Assembly (NCBI GenBank): GCA_016302985.1
Contig: JAEDMN010000188.1
Span: 1-6,316, forward strand
Reading direction: 5' to 3'
Origin: Kiritimatiellia bacterium
GTDB taxonomy: Bacteria; Verrucomicrobiota; Kiritimatiellia; RFP12; UBA1067
DNA length: 6,316 bases
The notes beneath the pieces were generated by a model. It had not been told where the DNA came from. It did no database searches and worked only from the letters and a program-made list of their open reading frames with translations. A program made the translations under genes and the position numbers. Below, one piece after another: positions 1 to 5,384 of the stretch (positions are counted from its first letter, which is position 1; every line of letters starts with the position of its first letter).

Positions 1-65
1 AAATTCCCTTTCTCCCTTCGCTTCCTAATCGTGGAAGCCGAACGGAGGCTGGCTCGTTTTGCGGA

Positions 66-299
66 ATGCGGCTGGCGGGATTTTTCGGCCTACAACCGTC
101 AAATCTCCTCGCACACGCGGGACAGGCCGCCTGGGCGATCCTCGGCGAGATCGACGCGATGAAGGTGCGTTCCTCGATGACTCTCTTCGACGCCGTCGAG
201 CCGGATTCCGTCTTCAGTCAGGTCCTCGATGCGTTCTACGAGGGGTCGCGCGACGAGAAGACGCTTAGTATTCTGCAGGTATCTATCGGGAAGGACTGA
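66..299 (+). CDS. DUF1810 family protein, C-terminal fragment
   Basis: The molecular function of this family is unknown. From about position 108 the translation matches the C-terminal third of DUF1810 proteins: an LLAHAG/ILGEIDAMK stretch, then the hallmark RSSMTLF, then a closing acidic segment ending in DEKTLSIL. Family members are usually around 140-150 residues, whereas only about 63 family-like residues are present here. The reading frame stays open back to position 3, so the gene could enter from outside the window. However, the residues before about position 108 do not resemble the family (no HPVLG-type or RLxEC-type segment in any of the three forward frames), which favours a truncated or recombined remnant. 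The ATG at 66 has no convincing ribosome binding site and is only the first ATG in frame. The stop lies 2 bases before the nuclease gene, so the two are probably co-transcribed. The family call is by recall of the motif; the state of the gene (intact, partial or broken) is unresolved. Confidence 0.55.
   Translation: MRLAGFFGLQPSNLLAHAGQAAWAILGEIDAMKVRSSMTLFDAVEPDSVFSQVLDAFYEGSRDEKTLSILQVSIGKD
288..295 (+). promoter_or_regulatory. Shine-Dalgarno site for the nuclease gene
   Basis: GGGAAGGA sits inside the last codons of the DUF1810 fragment and ends 6 bases before the ATG at 302. It is a strong purine-rich ribosome binding site at a normal distance. It fixes the start of the nuclease gene and implies that the upstream reading frame and the nuclease share a message. 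Confidence 0.6.
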
Positions 300-301
300 C
301 A

Positions 302-1150
302 ATGGACGTCGAACAGGAGATAGAGGGACTGACAACGGCCATAAGGGTTGTTACGGACAAACTAAATGAGCTCGTTTCGGCAAGAGACGCTGCGATACTC
401 AAGGAGACGTCAGTTTTCAAACAGCGGAAGACGCGGGCGATGGCTGGATTCTTCGGTGGCTACGGATATCGTATCCTGGACTTCAAGGCAAAGGAAGATC
501 AGACACCCGAATACAAGACGGCAAAGCTCATCTGGAATATTGGGGACACCGCCACATCGTTCCTTCGGAAGCTTATCCCTCTGCAGGTTGGGGAAACTTC
601 CACGATGCAGATTGACACTCTTGACGCTTCCACCAAGACGGACTTCCTCAATCTGTGCAAGGCATTCAAATCCTTCAGCTGGATTGACTACTCCCATACT
701 TGGAAGGAACTCACCTATACGCGGCTGGAGTCCAAGGGGGCCGTCCCGTTCAGGAAGGGGGGATGGGCCGAATTGGTGAATCGGTACATGGTGCTTAAGA
801 CGCTGGGGGCTTTTGCCAAGAAGTACAACTGTTCCTATGACGTGTTTCTCAACGTCAGGTTGGCGCGGATCGCAAAGAAGGAAAACATCCCGGACATGGA
901 GCTGGACATCGTGGTTCAGCTGAATGACTGGTTCTACATCTTCGAGACGAAATCCGGATTCCATCTCTGCATCGACAAGTGGGTTGATCGTGCCCGAATG
1001 TTCAATGTAGAGAAGAAGGCGCGCTTCATCACATGCTGTTCCGACAACTCCATACCCGTGGAGTCGTTCAAGCCATTCAAGCTGTTTCCGCTTTCGTCGC
1101 TGGAAGTCCGGCTACGAAGCATGCTTGCGAACGATCAGAGGAACAAGTGA
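302..1150 (+). CDS. PD-(D/E)XK nuclease, DUF1887/Card1-like, without a CARF domain
   Basis: Probable metal-dependent nuclease of 282 residues, with no signal peptide or membrane segment, so cytoplasmic. Residues 1-45 are charged and look helical or coiled-coil. Residues 46-150 are unassigned; 110-147 could be a small helical or winged-helix linker. The C-terminal part carries the nuclease core: GGWAE (153-157, E157 on the first helix), ELDIVV (200-205, with D202) and FETKSG (214-219, with E215 and K217). This gives E...D-x12-E-x-K, the arrangement of the DUF1887 nuclease found in Card1/Can2, the cyclic-oligoadenylate-activated nucleases of type III CRISPR systems. Unlike those, no CARF-type Rossmann domain is visible at the N-terminus, so what activates it is unknown. 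The start follows a good Shine-Dalgarno site. GC is about 45% in blocks 481-540 and 661-720, against about 77% at 1561-1620 in the next gene, pointing to horizontal acquisition. A defence role is inferred. A generic restriction-type or housekeeping nuclease remains possible. Confidence 0.7.
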   Translation: MDVEQEIEGLTTAIRVVTDKLNELVSARDAAILKETSVFKQRKTRAMAGFFGGYGYRILDFKAKEDQTPEYKTAKLIWNIGDTATSFLRKLIPLQVGETSTMQIDTLDASTKTDFLNLCKAFKSFSWIDYSHTWKELTYTRLESKGAVPFRKGGWAELVNRYMVLKTLGAFAKKYNCSYDVFLNVRLARIAKKENIPDMELDIVVQLNDWFYIFETKSGFHLCIDKWVDRARMFNVEKKARFITCCSDNSIPVESFKPFKLFPLSSLEVRLRSMLANDQRNK

Positions 1151-1166
1151 GGTCGCCGCAGGTCTC

Positions 1167-1206
1167 AACAATCTGCCAATCGAACAATCTGCCAATCAAA
1201 CAATGC
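1167..1206 (+). repeat. Two and a half tandem 16-bp repeats
   Basis: AACAATCTGCCAATCG (1167-1182) is followed directly by AACAATCTGCCAATCA (1183-1198), differing only in the last base. A third partial copy, AACAATG, begins at 1199. The array ends where the extended -10 box of rph begins. It is A/T-rich against a GC-rich background. It could be a regulator binding array, an upstream promoter element or a simple slippage repeat; nothing in the sequence decides which. Confidence 0.75.
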
Positions 1207-1212
1207 TATACT
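1204..1212 (+). promoter_or_regulatory. Extended -10 promoter for rph (likely leaderless)
   Basis: TGCTATACT contains the hexamer TATACT at 1207-1212 preceded by an extended -10 TGn. No good TTGACA-like -35 lies 16-18 bases upstream; that place holds the repeat sequence. Initiation 7 bases past the hexamer would fall on the A of the ATG at 1219, and the six bases between box and ATG contain no Shine-Dalgarno sequence. Together these predict a leaderless rph message. Confidence 0.5.
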
Positions 1213-1218
1213 ATCCCC

Positions 1219-1917
1219 ATGCGCAAACCTGACGAACTGAGAAAAGTCGAAATCATCCGCCACTTCACCAGGCATGCCGCCGGCAGCGTGCTGATCAAGT
1301 GGGGCGACACGTGGGTGCTCTGCACCGCGAGCGTCGAGGAGAAGGTCCCCCCGTTCCTGCGGGATACGGGGAAGGGCTGGGTCACGGCCGAATACGCCAT
1401 GCTTCCGTCCTCCACGGGCGGCGGCCGCAAGGACCGCGACATCAAGAAGCTGAAGCAGGACGCCCGTTCCACCGAGATCCAGCGTCTGATCGGACGCGCC
1501 CTGCGCGCGGCCGTCGACTTCGAGAAGCTCGGCGAACGCCAGATCACGATCGACTGCGACGTCCTCCAGGCGGACGGCGGCACGCGCTGCGCCTCCATCA
1601 CCGGCGGCATGGTCGCGCTGAACGACGCCGTCGCGAAGCTGATGGCCGAGGGCAAGCTCGCCGAGAATCCGATCCGGCGACAGATCGCCGCGGTTTCCGT
1701 CGGCGTCTGCGACGGCGTTCCGACCCTCGACCTGGACTACATCCACGACTCCACCGCCGAGGTCGACCTGAACGTCGTCATGACGGACGACGGCCGCTTC
1801 GTCGAGCTCCAGGGCACGGCCGAGCACGAGCCGTTCACCGAGGCGGCCCTCGACGCCCTCAAGACGCTCGCGAAGAAGGGCATCGGGGAGCTCTTCGAAA
1901 TCCAGAAGAACGCCTGA
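1219..1917 (+). CDS. rph: Ribonuclease PH
   Basis: Phosphorolytic 3'-to-5' exoribonuclease that trims tRNA precursors, using phosphate and releasing nucleoside diphosphates; in the family it works as a cytoplasmic hexameric ring. The 232-residue product has the family signatures in order: DELR (5-8), GSVLI (22-26), VPPFLR (43-48), GWVTAEYAMLP (53-63), STEIQRLIGRALRA (84-97), IDCDVLQADGGTR (111-123), SVGV (160-163), LDLDYIHDSTAEVDLNVVMT (170-189) and FVELQGTAE (194-202). R83 and G121-T122-R123 correspond to the phosphate-binding residues, and D177 and D183 to the conserved catalytic acidic pair. The short N-terminus lacks the usual R-x-DGR before DELR, and the usual DYxED reads DYIHD. The length fits a single-domain enzyme with no fused NTP pyrophosphatase. 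The ATG at 1219 is chosen because the homology begins there and it sits at the predicted transcription start; the frame is open further upstream but that part is not RNase PH-like. The next gene starts 11 bases after the stop. Confidence 0.96.
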   Translation: MRKPDELRKVEIIRHFTRHAAGSVLIKWGDTWVLCTASVEEKVPPFLRDTGKGWVTAEYAMLPSSTGGGRKDRDIKKLKQDARSTEIQRLIGRALRAAVDFEKLGERQITIDCDVLQADGGTRCASITGGMVALNDAVAKLMAEGKLAENPIRRQIAAVSVGVCDGVPTLDLDYIHDSTAEVDLNVVMTDDGRFVELQGTAEHEPFTEAALDALKTLAKKGIGELFEIQKNA

Positions 1918-1928
1918 GCTCCTGCGCA

Positions 1929-2897
1929 ATGAACCGCGTCAAGGCCTGGTTCCTGCTCTTTCGCCCGTGGAGCTTCACGGCGACGCTCGTGCCGTTCCTC
2001 CTCGGACTGGCCCTGGCGGCGCCGCGCCCGGATGGCGTGCGCTGGGCATACTGGGGGCTCGGACTCCTCTCGGGCACCCTCTTCCAGGCCACGGTCAATC
2101 TGCTGAACACCTGGGGCGACGCGCGGAGCGGCGTGGACACCGTGCCGGGCGCGATCTGCACGACGCCGCAGGTCCGCGACGGACTCGTCTCCATGCGCGC
2201 GCTCCTCGTCGTCGCGCTCGGGTGCGCCCTTGCCGCGGGCGGACTGGGCGTGCTGCTCTGCTTCTCGCGCGGGGGAGCGGGCGGCTGGGTCCTCAACCTC
2301 CCCCTGCTCGTCGCCGGCTTCGTGGGCTTCCTCGGGTCGACGAACTACTCGACGGGCTTGAAATTCAAGTATCACGGCCTGGGCGTGCCGTTCGTCGCGT
2401 TTCTCATGGGGCCTCTGGAGGTCTTCGTCGCCCTCGCCCTCGCGGTGCGTCCCGGCGAGCTCCTTCCGGCCGTCGGCCCGTCCGCCTGGATGTCCTTCCT
2501 CGGGGCGCTGCTGCTCTGCACCTATCCGCTGGCGCTGCACGTCTGCGTCATCATGCACGGCAACGACATGCGCGACATCCCGTCGGACCGACTGGCCGGC
2601 ATCCGCACGGTGGCGTCCCTCCTGGGACCGCGCAACGCGCTCGTGTTCTACTTCCTCTGCCACGTCGTCCCTCCGCTGACCTGCCTGACGTTCGCCTTCA
2701 TCCACCGCTGCGTCTGGTTCCTCCTGCCGCTCGTCACGCTGCCCCTCGTCGCGAAGACTCTCCTGGTGTCGGCGCGCACCTATGCCGCCGCGCCTGCGAA
2801 TCCGCCCTGGATCGGCCTCGAGCGCGCCTCCGGGGGCATCCATTTCCTCTTCGGTTCGCTCTACGCCCTCGCCGTCTTTCTGGCCGGTCGCGGGTGA
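1929..2897 (+). CDS. menA: UbiA-family prenyltransferase, MenA-like (1,4-dihydroxy-2-naphthoate prenyltransferase)
   Basis: Integral membrane enzyme that would attach a polyprenyl chain to 1,4-dihydroxy-2-naphthoate, giving demethylmenaquinone in menaquinone synthesis. The 322-residue product has eight or nine hydrophobic segments. The first Mg-diphosphate motif is NLLNTWGDARSGVDT (57-71), with N60, D64 and D70 in the MenA spacing. The second is NDMRDIPSDRLAGIRTVASLLG (212-233), containing the N-x-x-R-D-x-x-x-D pattern. Between them lies YSTGLKFKYHGLG (140-152) followed by FLMGPLEV (158-165), as in MenA. The N-terminal FRPWSFTATLVP (11-22) is also typical. In the first motif T61 stands where most MenA proteins have Asp. 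No other menaquinone gene is in the window, so the exact aromatic substrate is inferred; a related UbiA enzyme is the alternative. The gene follows rph by 11 bases without a clear Shine-Dalgarno site, suggesting coupled transcription. Confidence 0.85.
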   Translation: MNRVKAWFLLFRPWSFTATLVPFLLGLALAAPRPDGVRWAYWGLGLLSGTLFQATVNLLNTWGDARSGVDTVPGAICTTPQVRDGLVSMRALLVVALGCALAAGGLGVLLCFSRGGAGGWVLNLPLLVAGFVGFLGSTNYSTGLKFKYHGLGVPFVAFLMGPLEVFVALALAVRPGELLPAVGPSAWMSFLGALLLCTYPLALHVCVIMHGNDMRDIPSDRLAGIRTVASLLGPRNALVFYFLCHVVPPLTCLTFAFIHRCVWFLLPLVTLPLVAKTLLVSARTYAAAPANPPWIGLERASGGIHFLFGSLYALAVFLAGRG

Positions 2898-2901
2898 CCG
2901 G
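2884..2901. other. GC-rich hairpin over the menA-like stop codon
   Basis: CCGGTC (2884-2889) and GACCGG (2896-2901) form a perfect 6-bp stem with a 6-base loop, GCGGGT. The TGA stop (2895-2897) overlaps the loop and the right arm. No T-tract follows, so it is not a canonical intrinsic terminator; it may slow the polymerase or shield the 3' end of the upstream message. Confidence 0.4.
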
Positions 2902-2913
2902 ACATCTGCAACC

Positions 2914-2919
2914 TAAAAT
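2914..2919 (+). promoter_or_regulatory. Possible -10 box before the beta-helix gene
   Basis: TAAAAT stands out in GC-rich surroundings just after the hairpin. With it as a -10 box, transcription would begin near 2926 and only the second ATG (2933) would be usable. There is no good -35 match; GTGACC at 2894-2899 is too close. Weak support. Confidence 0.25.
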
Positions 2920-4387
2920 GAAAGTCCCCGGCATGAAGCCTGCCTTCCCCCTTTTCGGCGCGGCGCTGCTGTGCGCGCTGCACCCGGTCCGCGCGGACCT
3001 CTCCGCCCACGACGCCATCGAGAAGTCCGTCGCCGCCGCCGACGCGGCGATCGACGCCGCCCAGGCGAAGCTGAAGGACGCCGTCTCGCTCGCGGACTAT
3101 CGGGCGCTGGTGACTTCCGTCAACGGCACGAACGTCTGGACCGCCGCGCTCCAGACCGCGCTCCGCGAGCACGAGATCGTCCGCATCCCCGCGCAGGAGG
3201 GCTACTACTGGATCGACGGCACGGTGTGCATTCCGTCGAACCGCCGCATCGAGGCCGCCGGCGCGAAGATCTCCCTGCTGCCCGGCACGCGCGTCCTGAT
3301 GCTCCGCAACGAGCACACGCCGGACGGGACCCTCGCGCCGATCGCCGGCGCCCCGCGCGACGCCAACATCGCGGTCGTGGGCGGCCATTGGGAGGACTGG
3401 GCCCGTCGCCGCATGGGCTACGGCGGCACCGGTCGCTACGACGCGAAGGTGCGCGGCATCGGCCAGCACTACGGCGTCTCCACGTTGTTCTATTTCGGCA
3501 ATTGCGACGACGTGCTCGTGCGCGACGTCACGTTCTGCCACACGAGTGGCTTCGCGGTCCAGGCCGGGGACGGCCGCCGCCACCGTTACGAGAACATCTG
3601 GTTCGAGAAGTGCCACGCCGACGGACTCCACCTGAACGGCAACCTCTTCGACGTCCACTGCCGCAACGTGAAGGGCGGCGTCGGGGACGACCTTGTCGCC
3701 CTCAACGCCTACGACTGGCTGAACTCGTCCGTCAACTTCGGCCCGCAGCGCAACATCCTCTGCGAGGACCTCGAGCTCGTCGGCGGCGGCTACCCCGCCA
3801 TCCGCATCCAGCCCGCGAAGTTCAAGTACCAGGATGGTTCCGTCGTCGACTGCGCGATCAGCGACGTGATCTTCCGCAAGGTGAAGGGCATCATGACCTT
3901 CAAGATGTACCTCCAGACGCCCCGCTACTACATCGGCAAGGACCCCGAATGGTCTGCGGTCGGCACGGGCGGCAACCTCTTCTTCGAGGACATCGACATC
4001 GACCTGCGCGGCCCGATCGACTGCATGGGTCAGTACAAGGAATCCGAGCCGCTGCGCGGACACTTCGGCGCGTTCGAATTCGGCGCCGACCTGTCGTCCG
4101 TCCATTTCCGCGACATCCGCATCGCGTTCCACCTCGACAAGTACCCGCTCTCGCACCTCGCGGTCGTCGGACCCAAGTCCTGCTACTTCCCGCCGAAGGA
4201 CGGCAAGCCGGGCCTCGAGATCTTCGACCCCTACGTCTCCTGCCGCGTCGGCGAGGTGACGGTCGAGGGACTCAAGGTCACCGGCACGGCGCCCGCCGAA
4301 CTCGTCCGCGCCACGGTCTTCGACGACATCAACCACGACGGCCGCTCCTCCGGCCGCGGCGTGATCGAGAAGCTCACGATCAGGTAG
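2918..4387 (+). CDS. Secreted right-handed beta-helix protein, GH28/pectate lyase-like
   Basis: Probably an exported polysaccharide-acting or -binding protein of 489 residues. Residues 1-26 form a signal peptide: basic start, hydrophobic core AFPLFGAALLCAL, and a likely signal peptidase I cut after VRA (24-26). Residues 30-64 are an alanine-rich, charged helix. From about residue 88 the protein repeats short beta-strand rungs ending in N/C/D-rich turns, typical of a parallel beta-helix (for example IAVVGG, VLVRDVTF, YENIWFEKCHADGLHL, VHCRNVKGGVGDDLVAL, CAISDVIFRKVKG, VHFRDIRI, VTVEGLKV). ADG (234-236) and GDD (256-258) occupy the places of the NTDG and DDC motifs of glycoside hydrolase family 28, but the family's GHG histidine motif is not evident. 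It may therefore be a divergent enzyme, a lyase/epimerase-type helix or inactive. ATG 2918 is the longest plausible start; ATG 2933 gives an equally good signal peptide and fits the possible -10 box. Neither has a Shine-Dalgarno site. The DMT gene begins 4 bases after the stop. Confidence 0.75.
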   Translation: MKVPGMKPAFPLFGAALLCALHPVRADLSAHDAIEKSVAAADAAIDAAQAKLKDAVSLADYRALVTSVNGTNVWTAALQTALREHEIVRIPAQEGYYWIDGTVCIPSNRRIEAAGAKISLLPGTRVLMLRNEHTPDGTLAPIAGAPRDANIAVVGGHWEDWARRRMGYGGTGRYDAKVRGIGQHYGVSTLFYFGNCDDVLVRDVTFCHTSGFAVQAGDGRRHRYENIWFEKCHADGLHLNGNLFDVHCRNVKGGVGDDLVALNAYDWLNSSVNFGPQRNILCEDLELVGGGYPAIRIQPAKFKYQDGSVVDCAISDVIFRKVKGIMTFKMYLQTPRYYIGKDPEWSAVGTGGNLFFEDIDIDLRGPIDCMGQYKESEPLRGHFGAFEFGADLSSVHFRDIRIAFHLDKYPLSHLAVVGPKSCYFPPKDGKPGLEIFDPYVSCRVGEVTVEGLKVTGTAPAELVRATVFDDINHDGRSSGRGVIEKLTIR

Positions 4388-4391
4388 TCCG

Positions 4392-5327
4392 ATGCTCCGC
4401 GGCTGGATCCTCGCGGCCTTCGTGGTCCTGGTCTGGGGCGTGACCTTCGTGAACACGAAGGCGCTGCTGGTGGACTTCTCGCCGCTCGAAATCCAGGTGC
4501 TGCGCTTCGCCGTGGCCTACGTCGCGCTCTGGGCGATCCATCCGCGCCGCGGCCGCATTCCCTTGAAGGAGGAATGGCTGTTCGCGGCGATGGGCCTCAC
4601 CGGCGTCGCCGTCTACCAGCTGCTCGAGAATTGCGCGATCCACTTCACCAATGCCTCGAACGTCTCGATCCTCGTCTCGACCTGTCCCGTCGTGACGGGT
4701 GTCTTCTCGTGGCTGCTGGGACGTGAGAAGCGCCTGTCGCCGCTGTTCTTCCTTGGCTTCGTGATTGCGATGGCGGGCGTCGTGATGGTCAGCCTGAACG
4801 GCATCCAGGCGTTCCATTTCCGTCCGCTGGGCGACCTGATGGCGCTGACGGCGATGCTGAGCTGGAGCACCTATTCGGTGCTCGTCTCGAAATCCGTCGA
4901 GAAGGGCTATCCGCAGGCGCTGGTCATTCGCCGGATGTTCTTCTGGACGCTCGTCTACATGCTGCCGCTCGTCGCGCTGGGTGTGACGCCGTCCGGGAGG
5001 ACGCTGCTGGACGGATCCTTCGCCGTGACGCTCGACTGGTCCGTGAACGTGCGCCGGTTCTCCTCGTCTCTCAACCACGTCAACCTGGCGTTCCTGGGCT
5101 TCCTCGCGTCCGCGGCCTGCTTCGTCGCCTGGAACAAGGCCTGCGCGGCGGTCGGCATCGTCCGCTGCACGGTGGCCCTCTACCTGCTGCCGGCGATCAC
5201 GGTGCTGTTCGCGTTCACCTTCCTCGGTGAGCGTCTCACGGCGGTCTCCGCATGCGGCGCCGTGCTGGCCCTGGTCGGCGTCGTCGTCGCGAACAGCCGC
5301 GGGAAGGGGGCCTCGCATGGAGAATAG
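4392..5327 (+). CDS. EamA/DMT-superfamily permease
   Basis: Inner-membrane drug/metabolite transporter family protein of 311 residues, the usual length, with about ten predicted helices arranged as two EamA repeats (about 6-135 and 147-300). The first helix begins WILAAFVVLVWGVTFVNTK (5-23), typical of the family. Each repeat ends with the characteristic pattern of a loop with a basic or acidic turn followed by a glycine-rich helix: LGREKRLSPLFFLGFVIAMA (109-128) and FLGERLTAVSACGAVLALVG (277-296). The substrate cannot be read from sequence; the family exports amino acids, metabolites, nucleotide sugars or drugs. The ATG lies 4 bases after the stop of the beta-helix gene, with only a weak AGG (4382-4384) upstream, so translation is probably coupled to that gene. 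Whether it handles products of the neighbouring enzyme is only speculation. Confidence 0.9.
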   Translation: MLRGWILAAFVVLVWGVTFVNTKALLVDFSPLEIQVLRFAVAYVALWAIHPRRGRIPLKEEWLFAAMGLTGVAVYQLLENCAIHFTNASNVSILVSTCPVVTGVFSWLLGREKRLSPLFFLGFVIAMAGVVMVSLNGIQAFHFRPLGDLMALTAMLSWSTYSVLVSKSVEKGYPQALVIRRMFFWTLVYMLPLVALGVTPSGRTLLDGSFAVTLDWSVNVRRFSSSLNHVNLAFLGFLASAACFVAWNKACAAVGIVRCTVALYLLPAITVLFAFTFLGERLTAVSACGAVLALVGVVVANSRGKGASHGE

Positions 5328-5355
5328 GCGCGGGCGGCATCCTCCTCGCCGTGCT

Positions 5356-5367
5356 GTCACGGGTGAC
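5356..5367. promoter_or_regulatory. Short inverted repeat GTCAC-GG-GTGAC
   Basis: Perfect 5-bp arms (5356-5360 and 5363-5367) separated by GG lie in the 57-base gap before the hydrolase gene and end 6 bases before its Shine-Dalgarno sequence. The size suits a small dimeric-regulator operator or a minor hairpin, but a repeat this short can arise by chance in GC-rich DNA. Confidence 0.25.
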
Positions 5368-5372
5368 GAAGT

Positions 5373-5377
5373 AGGAG
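5373..5377 (+). promoter_or_regulatory. Shine-Dalgarno site deciding the GTG start of the hydrolase
   Basis: AGGAG ends 7 bases before the GTG at 5385. This spacing supports initiation at this GTG rather than at the in-frame TTG at 5394. It is one of only two clear Shine-Dalgarno sites in the window, the other preceding the nuclease gene. Confidence 0.7.
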
Positions 5378-5384
5378 CACGAAC

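Noticed and set aside
99..335. Minus-strand frame of 78 codons over the DUF1810 fragment
   Set aside because: The plus strand shows the RSSMTLF family motif; the minus-strand translation shows none.
1167..1206. Repeat array considered as a CRISPR remnant
   Set aside because: The 16-bp units are directly adjacent with no spacers, so this is a simple tandem repeat despite the nearby Card1-like nuclease.
1033..1218. In-frame extension of rph back to 1033
   Set aside because: It overlaps the nuclease gene, crosses the repeat array and promoter, and has no RNase PH similarity before residue MRKPDELR.
1967..2917. In-frame extension of the beta-helix gene back to 1967
   Set aside because: The extension overlaps the prenyltransferase gene in another frame and is Arg/Pro-rich without structure; the signal peptide places the real start at 2918 or 2933.
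2861..4456. Open frame of 531 codons on the minus strand
   Set aside because: Antisense shadow of the beta-helix gene, with low-complexity Val/Ala/Asp/Glu-rich translation and no recognisable motif; the plus-strand product has a signal peptide and beta-helix pattern.
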